The position numbers were made by a program, and so were the translations under genes. From the NCBI GenBank assembly GCA_950106755.1, contig OX467089.1, positions 17,775,345 through 17,839,344 on the forward strand: a DNA stretch of 64,000 bases, given 5' to 3'. This document shows, in pieces, positions 47,773 to 59,421 of the stretch (the first letter of the stretch is position 1; the number at the start of each line of letters is the position of its first letter). The notes below the pieces were generated by a model that saw only the letters and a list, made by a program, of their open reading frames with translations, had not been told where the DNA came from and searched no databases. This DNA comes from Climacium dendroides (Eukaryota; Streptophyta; Bryopsida; Hypnales; Climaciaceae).

Positions 47773-48243
47773 TTGAATCGAACTCCAAAGTCACACACAA
47801 ATCAATGCGGAAAACAAGGTCCTCTTCTTCACGACGCCCGTGCTAAAAAAATGCGTGTCAACTGCCGGCAAGTGCGAAATGCACAAACAACAAAGATGCA
47901 ACAAGAGATTCACGAGGGAACAACAGAGATTCACGAGAGAACAGCAGAGATGCACGAGAGAACAGCAGAGATTCACGAGGGAACAACAGAGATTCACGAG
48001 GGAACAACAGAGATTCACGAGGGAACAACAGAGGTGCACGACAAAACAACGAACATGCACGAAAATGCGCAGACACCAAACCCTAGGTTTCCAGAACTCT
48101 GCAGGCAAATACCCGGCGGTCTAGGTACCTGGTTCTTCCAGGTGGTTTTAGGTACCCGGCCTTCTTCAATACCTGCCTTTGATACCCGACCATCTTCAAT
48201 ACCCGTCCCAAGTACTTGGACCGTGATATGTCCCTTTTTGTAG
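47773..48243 (+). other. Low-complexity ORF over a 21-bp minisatellite
   Basis: 156 codons whose middle is a 7-residue repeat (variants of EIHEGTT). The repeat is open in several frames on both strands, because a 21-bp unit without stops stays open in any frame. That makes coding status doubtful. No domain is recognised. Confidence 0.3.
47905..48037. repeat. 21-bp minisatellite, about six units
   Basis: Tandem units of the type GATTCACGAGGGAACAACAG plus A, with variants AGAGAACAGC and GATGCACG. It is flanked by unrelated unique-looking DNA. Confidence 0.85.
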
Positions 48244-48288
48244 CCTCACATAATAATAGATACCCTTTTTCCAAAATTTGGTTTGTTT

Positions 48289-49954
48289 ATCATACTACTA
48301 AAATCATAAGTCTCTCTGTAATATCACAAATGCTATCATTAATACTAGGGGCTCGTGCTTGCTATGCTACGCATTCATTGTATTACATATTAGTAAAAAT
48401 TTGATATATTTGAATAGATTGCATGATAATGATTTCAATAAGTCTGTAAAATAATTATTTTAAATATTATGTAAAAATATTGTCAATCATGCGTACATAG
48501 AAATTGTATTTTTACACAATGTGATATCATAGAAATAGAGTAGCAGTTTGCAATCACTTCTATAATATCACTTTTTACAAAGGGTGATATTATAGAAATA
48601 ATATAGTTGTTGCAATTAAGGTGATATTAGAGAGGATCCATATGATGATATTATAGAGAAGGCAAATCCATTGCTTCTCTTGGCTTTACACTTCTTTGCA
48701 TTTCTATGATTTTGTGCTTTTGTGAGCTTTGAGCTTTCATGATTTCAATTTTCTATTGCTACTACCAAATGATTTTGAAAAATTTATTCAATTGAAATGA
48801 TTTTGGAATCCACAACAATTGAGTTGTTTAAAAAGCTTTGAAGATTTATAAATTTTTCTTTTCAATTCTTCAATTTGGATTGCCATTTTTTGTAACAATG
48901 GAGTCAAATTTTTAACCCTAAACCCTAATGTATGTGTATCTTATATAGTATTTACCATTGCATATGTTTCATTCATCATTCAATAAATTTCTATTGTACA
49001 TTTCAATATATGCTTACTTTTTTAAAAAATTATACAAAGATTTTAGTCATTTTTATTTGAAGATTTATTGAAATTTTTGTTCTGCACTAGCAGTTGGCGC
49101 TTGCTATACTACGCATTCATCATGAGAATTTTATAAGAATCTTTATGTATTAGATAGAATGCAAAACAAAAATTTCAATTTATCTTCAAATAAAAATGAC
49201 TAAAATCTTTGTATAATTTTTTTTATAAGTAAGCATATATTGAAATGTCCAATAGAAATTTATTGAATGATGAATGGAACATATGCAATGGTAAATACTA
49301 TAAAAGATACACATACATTAGAATGCATTAGAAACTTGACTCCATTGTTACAAAAAATGGCAACCCAAATTAAAGAATTGAAAAAAAAAATTTATAAATC
49401 TCAAAAACTTTGTGAACAACTTAATTGTTGTGGAATCCAAAATCACTTCAATTAAGTAAATTTCTCAAAATCATTTGGTAGTCGCAATAGAAAATTGAAA
49501 TCATGAAAGCTCAAAGCTCACAAAAGCACAAAATCATAGAAGTGCAAAGAAGTGTAAAGCCAAGAGAAGCAATGGATTTGCTACCTCTATAATATCATCC
49601 TATGGATCCTCTTTAATATCACCTTAATTGCAACAACTATATTATTTCTATAATATCACCCTTTGTAAAAAGTGATATTACAAAAGTGATTGCAAACTGC
49701 TATTCTATTTTTGTAATATCACATTGTGTGAAAATACGATTTTTATGTATGCATGATTGAAAATATCTTTACAAAATATTAAAAATAATTATTTTAAAGA
49801 CTTATTGAAATTATTATTATGCATTCTATTCAAATATATCAAAATTTTACTAATATGTGATACAATAAATTCGTAGCATAGCAAGCACGAGCCCCTAGTA
49901 TTAATGGTAGCATTTGTGATACTACAGAGGGACTTATGATTTTAGTAGTATGAT
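48289..49954. repeat. Foldback repeat with arms of about 800 bp and a short loop
   Basis: The arms, about 48289-49085 and 49160-49954, are reverse complements with position sums of 98243-98246 and visible substitutions (roughly 90% identity by eye). The loop is about 75 bp. Inside each arm are hairpins such as TTCTATAATATCAC against GTGATATTATAGAA (48570-48605). The motif GCTTGCTATGCTACGCATTC occurs near 48357 and in the loop, and in inverse form near 49875, 49998 and 51410. No coding sequence is recognised. Confidence 0.85.
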
Positions 49955-51052
49955 TCTATCTAATATATAAAAAAATTATAAAATTCTAATGATGAATGCG
50001 TAGCATAGCAAGCGCCAACCTCTAGTTGAAACAAAAATACTAAAAAGTTTGTTTACAAACATGAATATCACAAAACTTCATTTGAATAACGTAACATTTT
50101 TTGTACTTAACCACAATAGTCAATCCTTCAAATTCAATCCCAATGATACCTAAAAGCTTCCTCACATGAAAACCTATGTAGAATACATATTTTCATTCCT
50201 GAATTTTTTAACGGGAATTGGAAGTGAATCCTTTACCTTTTAATCTTTAAATATTGATTTCTTCATTTGGAAATCATTCTTTTTTTCACTATCTAAATCA
50301 TTGGCTTTAGTCAGGTGTACGAACTTTCATTTGTATACTAACTACTGCCAGAGACCTCCCATTTTAACAAAAAAAATTCGATCATTATTAGTTGCAATTT
50401 TGTTCTAGGCATTAAGTGCATACTATAAGAACGATTGACTAATAGTTTCCTTAGATGAATTGGTACTGATTGTAGTAATTACCCCTTTTTATTGTGTAAC
50501 ATAATTGATGTAATTCTAAAAAAACTGAAAGAGCACTTATGAATTCCATATAAAAACTTAACTGACACCCTTGGTCAAAGACCTTCAGACCACTGTCTTG
50601 TTCCTAAAGATTTCAATATAAATTTTTAGGGAAACTTCATTTATAATTTGAATTATACATATGAATTTCTTTATGGCGGTAGAATTCTTAGCTTATTTAT
50701 AATTATTCACCATCCTAGCACTCTTCACGATGAACCTTGGAGTGACTAGCCATCAAAACACTTCTATATACAAATTCTTATTGATTACTTTGAAATAACA
50801 CAAAAACAATCACCACAAATTTTGCTCACTATTAGTCATAACGTAATGTTCATTAAAATGAGAGTATTCCACCAAAATGAGAGTTACAGAAGTCTAATTT
50901 CATTTGAAAACGGAGAAGAGAATTCCTCAAACAATATTCAAATCATACAAGAATTAAAATCAGATGAATACAAGTAGGAATCAAATATCATAACCACAAG
51001 GTAAACGTTCATATTGACCTTTCACTTGTACACCATGAGTTGATCTCCAACA
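49955..51052. other. AT-rich intergenic DNA
   Basis: No gene recognised. It starts with the inverse of the GCTTGCTATGCTACGCATTC motif at about 49995-50025. Confidence 0.5.
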
Positions 51053-51432
51053 ATCACTTTTATAATATCATTTTTTCCACCGGGTGATATTATAGAAATA
51101 ATATAGTTGTTGAAATGATGGTGATATTAAAGAGGATCCATAGAATGATATTATAGAGGTAGCAAATCCATTGCTTCTCTTGGCTTTACACTCCTGTGCA
51201 CTTCTATGATTTTGTTCTTTTGTGAGTTATGAGTTTTCATGATTTCAATCTTCTATTGCTACTACTAAATAATTTTGAGAAATTCATTCAATTGAAGTGA
51301 TTTTGGATTCCAAAAGAATTAAGTTCTTCAGAAAGTTTTTGAGATTTTTATTTGAAGATTTATTTGAAAGTTTTACACAACAATTCTTATAAAATTCTAA
51401 TGATGAATGGATAGCATAGCAAGCGCCAACCC
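51053..51432 (+). repeat. Partial third copy of the foldback arm
   Basis: In the orientation of the left arm (compare 48560-48860): it has the same ATAATATCA/GTGATATTATAGAAATAATATAG hairpin, the AATCCATTGCTTCTCTTGGC segment and the terminal ATAGCAAGCGCCAAC motif. It is more diverged than the two arms are from each other. Confidence 0.75.
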
Positions 51433-51500
51433 ATTTCTTGCTCTGCATTTTATCTAATACATAAAAATTCTACTGAAATTTTGAGGATGAATTCATCGGG

Positions 51501-51910
51501 TAGGATTCATTGGAAAAATTATTTTAAAAGAACCGTATTGCTTTCCTACACTTCTTCAATTGAAATGGATTTCAAAACGAATACTCTAAAAATCATGCTA
51601 TATTTAATAAAACCCAAACCAATAAATTATATCGGTTTGCCGTGCAAGCATGTCCAAAAACGTAACACACAAGTTGCAAATGTTCAAAATAATTAGGATT
51701 CATGGAAAAACTTAATTTTAAGACAACCCTATTGCTTCTCCACACTTTTTCAAATGAGTTTCCAAAAAAAATACTTTAGGATTGATTTTGTAATTAATAC
51801 AAACCAAACCATTCATTTGTATCAGTTTGACATGGAAGCATGTTCGAAAAAATAACACACAAGTTGCAAATCTCTGCGAAATAATTCGGATTCATGGAAA
51901 AATTAATATT
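51501..51910. repeat. 193-bp tandem repeat, two full units and a partial third
   Basis: Units start at about 51501, 51694 and 51886 with (T/C)NGGATTCATNGGAAAAA. Each contains AACACACAAGTTGCAAAT near its end. Confidence 0.75.
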
Positions 51911-52065
51911 GCGAACATTATAAAAAGAATTTGAAAGTGCATGCAGTATAATTCCTTAGTGTGTACTAAAACCTTGAATTCACTTCTAAATTAAATATTT
52001 GTTCAATATTTCAAAAACATGATATGAAATGATTTATTAATCTACAAAAATATCTGAATCCGAGC

Positions 52066-52178
52066 CCCTAAACCCTGGAGACTCTAAACCCTAGAGATCC
52101 TAAACCCTAAAGATCCTAAACCCTAAAAACCCTAAACCCTAAACCCTAAAGACCCTAAACCCTAAACCGTAAAACCCT
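52066..52178. repeat. Interstitial plant-type telomeric repeat (CCCTAAA)
   Basis: About 110 bp of CCCTAAACCC units, partly perfect and partly spaced by GAGACT, GAGATCC or AAGATCC. The CCCTAAA strand is the plus strand. A shorter CCCTAAACCCTAA occurs near 48918. Confidence 0.85.
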
Positions 52179-53107
52179 TATTGATAAAATCACATGCAAA
52201 CACTTGGGTGGTGCAAAAGGTTGTGTTTGTCTAAATTTACAAACAGACCCTAACTTCAGCAAAATCAAATTGACTTCCAAAAATTGCAAAAGAAAAAAAG
52301 ACAATGAAGATCTCTTGTCTAGATTCCGTTACAAAAAGAATCTAGAAATTAGTGCTTAACGGTGCAAGAAAGCAACCTCATAAGTACTTAATAGCTGTCA
52401 GTGCCTATTTCTGTCATGAACAGTGTAGGCGGGAATCAAAAATCAAAGGAATTTGCAGAAGGAGTTCGGGATTTTCAAATTCCGTCCTATAGCTCCCGCC
52501 TTTGCATTCACGCCTACACATTGCCGCCAAAATTGTTTTGAATGTTGTTGCGTCCGCGCGCATTAGGGTACTCTCCTTCTCCATCGCGAATGCATGGACG
52601 TTCATGCGAGATTTCACTTCTCTCATGTCATTACTGAACTCTATCAACTTCTGTACTTGTACTATCTAGAGTGTCGGAGTATTGCACTTTGAGGATCTCG
52701 GTGAACGCGCTTGTTACCTTCCGTATGTCCTCAGGTTAGAAGCCTTTAGCATTTTCAAACATTTTCATTCAATAGATTCGACATAGTTACTTTGTAAGCA
52801 CATAGTAGTTTTTTGAGTGTGTATAATGTTTCTTTCAGCGCTGCCATCTATTGTCGAGTTCCTAGTTGCTGAAGTTGGCAGAGTGCGTGTGTTTCCAACG
52901 TTTATTACTGAAAATCGAGTTGCACGATTATGAGTTTTGGGCTTCCTCAATTTTTAGTGACAAGGTTTTTATTCAATGTTCAGTTCTCGACATATGAGTT
53001 GCAGAATTCTGAGAGTGCAGTGCCCGATTATCTCACCAAGAAACCCGGAACACGAGATCACGGTTACTACGAGACTGGCAACACAATGTCCGAGAAATCC
53101 GGAACTG
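52179..53107. other. Stretch before the palindrome array
   Basis: One minus-strand ORF (52414-52647, 77 codons) has no domain I recognise; it might be an exon, but no splice context is convincing. Nothing else is seen. Confidence 0.4.
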
Positions 53108-54086
53108 TTTAGGTCGAGTCGACCTGAATACGAACAACGGTACATGAGTAATTGTAATGCACTTCAGGTCGAGTCGACTTGAATGTGAGATTGTCTACAT
53201 CAGTCATTCGTTCATGCAATTCAGGTCGAGTTGACCTGAATGTGAGATTGTCTACATTAGTCATTCGTTCATGCAATTCAGGTCGAGTCGACCTGAATGT
53301 GAGGTTCTCTACATTAGTCATTCGTTCATGCACTTCAGGTCGAGTCGACCTGAATGTGAGATTGTCTACATTAGTCATTCGTTCATGCAATTCAGGTCGA
53401 GTTGACCTGAACTGACCCATATGATAGTAATTGAAGTAATGTAAAACGTATCCTAGGTAGATTGAATAGTTCTGTCATCGAATTTCATTTATGAAATTGT
53501 ATACATGGCAATTCAGATCGAGTCGACCTAAACCGTATCTATAATTGTAATTTCGTTCAAGTGAAAATCTCGTAGATGTCTTGCTGAAATTCCCGATATT
53601 CAGAGATTCAGTCACCAAGAATTCTGTACGTAATGATAATAGTGTGCAGATGGGATTCGGCTCACTGCAAGTCCTCATTTCAGGTCGGTTCGACCTGAAG
53701 TGTGGATACTCCCATCACAGACTTCAGTTCGAGAAGTTCGGGATTTTTAAAGGAATAAAATTGGGAATTCCCTGTGGAATTGAACAGATGAAGATGGGAT
53801 CATTATTTCAGAGTACAAGGGACACTTCAGGTCGATCCGACCTGAAGTTCAGGATTGTACTCAGTCTTCTTACATTTAAATTTTCGGCTGACAAAAATTA
53901 TACAAGACAGGGGTCAGACACTTCAGATTGATTCGACCTGAAAACAGTGTTTACATATATCTGAATTTATAAGAAATTTTAATGAATGATGTCAATTGCA
54001 GTTGAAACCTAGGCTTCAGCAAATAGGTTCGTTGGTGTCATAGATGTAGCTATAACATTTGGTCATTCAGGTCGGGTCGACCTGAA
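53108..54086. promoter_or_regulatory. Array of eleven 21-bp palindromes upstream of a transposase-like gene
   Basis: Half-site TTCAGGTCGA faces its complement TCGACCTGAA across one central base. Copies start at 53108, 53163, 53220, 53277, 53334, 53391, 53512, 53679, 53826, 53922 and 54066. Those from 53163 to 53391 are spaced exactly 57 bp apart and share the text between them. The later ones sit in unrelated sequence, so the palindrome itself is conserved. The last ends 71 bp before the ATG at 54158. Such sites usually bind a dimeric protein. Which protein is unknown; self-binding by the downstream gene product is only a guess. Confidence 0.85.
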
Positions 54087-54157
54087 CATGAATGAAATTG
54101 CATGATCTATGCTTCAATTCACTTACCCTATTTCACATTGCATTTTTACAGGTATCC

Positions 54158-57028
54158 ATGGATACTATAGATGACCCTGATGACATGGACATGTCATCGG
54201 GTTCTGAATCCACTAAATTCAGACATGATGAAGAGGATTTCATGGCATCTTCAGAAGACGAATTTCAGAATGTCGAAGCAATGAATTTTGGGGTCCCGGA
54301 ATGCGAAGGTCTACCACGTCGGCTTTGGAATACTCGAGTTGTCACCTTGTACAATGAGGCTGGAGTGCTTGTGGGTGAAGGTGTTTGTCATAGTGTGAAC
54401 TTTGACCTCGTTTTGGGTGCCAATGGCCCTCTTGGTGACACCCACGTGGCGATCCACATCTCCAAAACACATAGCGAAGAGGACCTACCAGAGGAACAAG
54501 TGTGCTCATTGTTGGCTTGGCCTATTCATCTTGTCCACTGTCGTGGAGCTAGCCTTAGAGACCATGAGGCTAGGGACAAATTCAATTGTCTCCAACAGGC
54601 TCTTTTAAATCCGCCCTCTTCGACGTCTTCGAGACCATACACAAGTATGGTCCGAAATGCGCCCCGTGAAACAAATTTGAAATCGAAGGAGTTGCTTACT
54701 CAAGATTCCATCCATGCAGTGTCTACTAAAATATGTTGTAGTTGCAACTGTGTTTAGCCATTTCCTAGGGATAAGATTCGAGCCTTTCGTGAACGCATGT
54801 ATCACAACTCCACGTTCAAACACAGGACCTACATGAAAATGGATGTGCATAGGCAGGTGCATGTTGACGAGCGTGGTAGATGAATGGTGTCAATTGACAA
54901 TACACCGGTATGTATGCGAGCGTGGATGCATATAGCTGGGGTCCCTGAGGCCACATTCTATCGCTACCAATCGTACATGAGGCGTGGTCGAGAGGCAAAG
55001 GACCATGGCAATAAGGGAACGGTGAAACCGAGGAAACACACTCAACAAGCTATAGCAACATTGAAGTGCATTCTGGAGAAAGAGTCAGATCACATGCCTC
55101 ATCGTACGAAGACCCTGAAGTCAGGAGAGAAAGTTGTGGCCAAGATCCTACCTTCCACCTTCCAGTGGAAGGGTAAGATGAAAGAACTCAATGATGTCAA
55201 TGCTGTTTTTGGACTGAGTGAGGTGTCAGCTTCGAACTTGAGTAAGATTAGGTGCTGTAAGTTTCCTGAGTATGAGGTGAAGAAGCTTGGAGACAATTTT
55301 GCGCGATGTGGCACGTGTGACAAATTGCAAGACCTCAAGAAGGGTGCTATAAGTGGGTCTCACAATGAATTGAAGTATTCTCGGAAGTTGGATAGGCACA
55401 ATGAGATTGCTCGAGCTCATCGGGAGTTGTATTATGCAAACCATCACCGTTCAGTAGCTTTTCCACACGAATGCCTCACAGTTATGCACGACAAGATGGA
55501 TCATGCAAAGACTGCTTCTCCAGTCTTTTCCCACAGGAGTAAGGAGCTTGATGGCCTTGTGAAATTGCTTGTATCTGTCACTGGCATGATTGCTCATGGT
55601 CATGGAGATGTGCGTTACGCACATTATGGTTTGGATCTCTTTAAACACGATTCAAACTATACAATTGGTTCTATGGCAAAGTTGTTGCGGGATCTGGAAT
55701 TGCCATCGAAGTCTTCTTCTCGGCAATTATTTTCTGGGTTAGGGTCTTTAAATTTGTTCAGGGCAGTGCTGCAGGGTAAAGAAATGTGCGACGCGTCACT
55801 GCCACCACCTCCAATGAATGCAGTTCCAGTAGTGCCTTTACCTCCTATTTTGAATGTGCAAATGGACAATGCCACCGGCGACAACAAGAATAGATATGTT
55901 TTCTGTTTCTGGTCTCTACTTGTTGCTAACAAGATCTTCAGAGAAGTGTATGTCAACTTCATGATTGTTGGTCACACACACGACGACATTGACGCATTGT
56001 TTGGAAGATGGAGCATGCTGTTGAAAAAGGAGAACTTCCCAACAATCCCGGCACTCATGAAGTCATTCATGGATGTTGAGTCTATTCCTACTATCCCTCA
56101 CCTCATAGAGGAGGTGCCTGATTTCAAGCGTTTCATTGCAGGAAAATGGATGGATGGTGATGAAATCCTTGTGGGACACACAAGACCGCAACAAGTGAAG
56201 TTCTACCTAGACTCTGTTGGATGCCCAGTTATGAAGTACAAGTTGAAGTGCACGGATGAAAACTGGTTAGGCAAGCACGGTCAAGCCATTAAGTTGTGGA
56301 AAGAAGACGATGAAGGACGGAGTCTGTGGCCACGTGGTGTGCCTTTTCCAGTACCACTCAACCCAATGAAAGGTGTCAATGACATTGTCAAAGGTTTATC
56401 AGGATTCATAAACTATTGGGACGACTTGTGCAGAGCAGACGTGAGTGGAGAACATCGTAGGCGCTATGAAAATGTGGTGCGCTATTGGCGTGGTGTAAAG
56501 GCAGCTCTTCAAGAGCCACTTCCTACTTCTAGTGCTCTAAAAGACGGTTTCTGGCCAACTACTCGTATTCAAGTGACAAAAGCTGATCATTTAGACGAAG
56601 ATGGTGAAGATCTCGAAGAGCATGGAGAGGATGAGCCTTATGTTGGGCCCTTGAGGGATCGTCCACAACCATCCTTTAGGGTGGCTCGAGATGTATACGA
56701 AGGGTATTTTGTTGCATTTCGCCCTGCAGACGGTGACAGTAGACCAGTTTGGATTGCCAGAGCATTGTCTGATCCAAACTCTAACCCCGAGAAACCAAAC
56801 TGTGTGCACATTCAATACTTTCGGCCAACATCACGCAATCAAGAAGTTCAAGACTTCTATGAAGGATGGGATAGTGATAGAGGTTTGCTTTGGAAGGTTG
56901 ATGAAACCGAAGAACCTGCGTGGGAGACAACAAACGCTTTAATTACAGCATGGAAGTCTCAAAACAAAAGAGGTACTCGCCAATGCAGAATCAAGATCCC
57001 TACAGTTCAAATCGAAATCATCAACTAG
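54158..57028 (+). pseudogene. DUF7869-like, RNase H-fold transposase-like protein
   Basis: A frame of 956 codons from ATG 54158 (just after an acceptor-like TTTTTACAG) to TAG 57026-57028, with TAG at 54755-54757 and TGA at 54881-54883. The intact 3' part (54884-57028) is 714 aa. An acidic N-terminus leads into a Cys-containing segment (KICCSCNC) and a DERGR...SIDNTPVC block. Acidic motifs of the DUF7869 type follow: VMHDKMDHAKT, VQMDNATGDNKN and VGHTHDDIDALFGRWS. Their order recalls the DDE acids of an RNase H fold, though catalysis is not shown for the family. Proteins of this type are common in algae and non-seed plants. Both stops fit C-to-T or G-to-A change. The palindrome array lies just upstream, and a second transposase-like gene follows on the same strand. 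Confidence 0.72.
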
Positions 57029-57547
57029 AGTTTGGCTTCATATACATGATATGGAGAAATCATGTACATACATTGGATGCATTTTAACTATGACATTCAT
57101 ATGGAGGGTATTGTTTTATTTCTACGTCTTATATGAAGTTGTTTTTCATTGCATAAGTGTTGGACCCTTAATATTATAATAGATGATAGTCGTTTCAGTT
57201 TTTTTTAGAGGATATAGGTTTCCGTTGATTGATTCTATTTTAGTGTTTGATACTGCATGATTGTTTTCAAGTGTATGTTTTGTGTTTACAAAACAATGGA
57301 ATTTAAATATAGTCTTTAATATATATATATTTTTTATTCTTGAGCTATATTTTTTCTATTTTTTAATTCATTTTCTTATTTGTGTATCACTAAATATATT
57401 TTATTTGAAATTACATTGCTATTGGAGAAAAAAATGTAGTGGATATATCCACTATTTATTTGGTTAACATGTGAAGCACTTGTCACATTCTGGGTAGGGG
57501 GTCGGTTGGTTGTTACAACTTTCCTGCCGGCAAAGCTCACTTAGTAG
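57029..57547. other. Non-coding DNA after the first transposase-like gene
   Basis: AT-rich 3' flank with no recognised gene. It probably contains the gene's polyadenylation region. Confidence 0.5.
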
Positions 57548-57664
57548 CACCAAGTCATGTTTTTTCTCTCATGCGCTCATACAAATCCAATGGGAATCGA
57601 ACCCGGACCGCTTCAATGAGATGAACAACCCCTTACAACCAACTGCGGAGCTTATGACTTGGTG
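57548..57664 (-). mobile_element. tRNA-derived, SINE-like sequence
   Basis: On the minus strand an A-box-like GCAGTTGGTTGTAAGG (about 57651-57636) is followed about 40 nt later by a B box GGTTCGATTCC (57603-57593), as in tRNA genes. The part between can form an anticodon-like arm with CAT. There is no full acceptor stem, so it is not a working tRNA. An 11-bp inverted repeat, CACCAAGTCAT (57548-57558) and ATGACTTGGTG (57654-57664), encloses it. Confidence 0.6.
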
Positions 57665-59421
57665 TTCAAAAGATGTCATTCTCTTCACTTATATAAATCA
57701 GAATATATACCCTAAAGCAAACTTCATGTATTTCAATAGTCCATCACTAAAAAGACTCTCATTTTAATGGAAATTGTGTATTACAACTAGCAAAGTTAGT
57801 GTTTGCCCACCTAAACTAGTTAACATTACAATTCACTTTTTAGGGCCTAAATGGAAAATATTATTATGAGAGGCCCTAAACCTCTCAAAATATTGAATAT
57901 TGTGTTGAAGTAGGACCAATACATTGCCCGCGCAGTGGATGAACCGTTGGCGGATGAAGCAAAAGTTATCATGTTCGCCACGCGGACATGCGTTAGTAGG
58001 ATTTGGTGTCAGCGTTGTGCTTTCAGGTTTGTCCTCCAAGGTTTAGGGTTTGCAGAGGGAAAATCAAATGTACAACGACATTGTTAGTGCGGCCGAGGGT
58101 GGGAGTGCACCAATGTTTGCTAAGTGTGTGCTTGCTATTGCGGAGCAGGAATTTGCTATTCAGTGATCTTTGTTTACGCACCATTTGGATTTTTGACTGT
58201 TGAGTGCATTGAAGTTTCTTTCAGTGTGTGTATGTTTTCGTGGAGCAAAAAACTGGGGTTCAAAACCTTGTCTGTATACCATCTAGAGTGTAGGGTGCAA
58301 CTAGAGTTTGCTAAGTGTGGCTGTCGTTGTGAAGCCAGAAACTGGGGTTCAAAATCTGCTTTGTACACCATCTAAGGTTTAGGGTGCAACTAAATTTTGG
58401 TAAGTGTTTAGCTGTTGTTGAGGGTTTACGATAAAACGTTTGTCATCCGTATTGTTATTTGGTACGCACCCTACCTAGAATTTGAGTTGCAACACTCTTC
58501 CTCCGAAGTACGCTCGAATGTTTTGATGTAGATTTAGGATACAAGTTTTCATGTTCACAAAGCTACAAAGATGTGTAGGTGACAACATTACGAATCCAGC
58601 GCCATCGTTTGTGTGTATGTAGGTGTGTTGGTGTTTCTTTGTTTACTTTTTCTTGGGGTACGTTTTTTGTTTTGAGTTTAGGCAAAATGCTAGTACAAAT
58701 GAAAAGCTTGATGGTTTTGAATTACAGTGCATATATCGGTTGCAAGTTTAGGGTGTTGAGGCGGTGTGACTTGGTGGCAGGTTTAGGGTTTACCGGGAAG
58801 CACAACGCTGCGGTTTAAGAGAGCCGCACTTTTGTTTTTGTAAGGTGTGTATTCTGAAGGTTTTGATTACATCATTAGATGGTCCTTCCGGAAAATGCTG
58901 CCTGTAATTTGTTTTTCCCCTCACTCTACTTCTCAATCTTAGGTGTTGCATTAGATGTAAAGATTTCTGATCCGCAATTTAGAAGGTAGTTGCCAGCAGG
59001 AGACGACAAGAAATGATTTGCTACCTCGTAGGGTTTAGGCTGCAGAAAATGGTTTACATGAGCGGATTCATTCTGGTGCTCGTAGAGTTGGAAATAGCTT
59101 TTAGTAACCTATAATGATTTATGGATTTGTGTAAGAATTGCTTCATACCAGGGACTTTGCATTCCAGATGCCTACTTTCCCTGTCAATCTCCGTCCAAGC
59201 CCGTAATTTACACTCCAATTTGCAGAGCAAATTGCTCGTGGAAATTGAAATAATGTGATTCCAATTATGTAGACTTAGGCTTAGAATGTAGTCATTCTCA
59301 AGGTTAGGGATTGGGCTAGGGTTTAAGGTCCTTATCTTGTAAACTTGTTGGTTCAAATTCGTGTTGCTTGCAGATCTCACATCCCTCCTTGTTTTGCTTC
59401 TTTCCAGGTCTTAGGGTTACA
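57665..59421. other. Non-coding DNA upstream of the second transposase-like gene
   Basis: No ORF with a recognised domain. GTTTAGGGT appears repeatedly (around 58041, 58375 and 58782), as short interstitial telomere-like pieces. It ends with an acceptor-like TTGCTTCTTTCCAG at 59394-59407, which may close a 5' leader intron. Confidence 0.5.
58251..58430. repeat. 88-bp imperfect tandem duplication
   Basis: Units start at 58251 and 58339 with AACTGGGGTTCAAAA. Both contain CACCATCTA- or TACCATCTA-like text followed by AGGGTGCAACTA. A weaker third unit may precede them. Confidence 0.7.

Noticed and set aside
47773..48243. Coiled-coil protein gene over the minisatellite
   Set aside because: The repeat is open in many frames and nothing else supports coding.
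52414..52647. Minus-strand exon of an unknown gene
   Set aside because: Reasonable codon content but no domain, partner exon or clear splice sites.
53163..53411. CRISPR-like array (21-bp repeats spaced at 57 bp)
   Set aside because: The spacers are nearly identical to each other and the context is a plant nuclear genome, so this is a tandem repeat with palindromic cores.
57590..57660. Functional tRNA gene
   Set aside because: A and B boxes are present but the acceptor stem cannot pair and the arms are incomplete.
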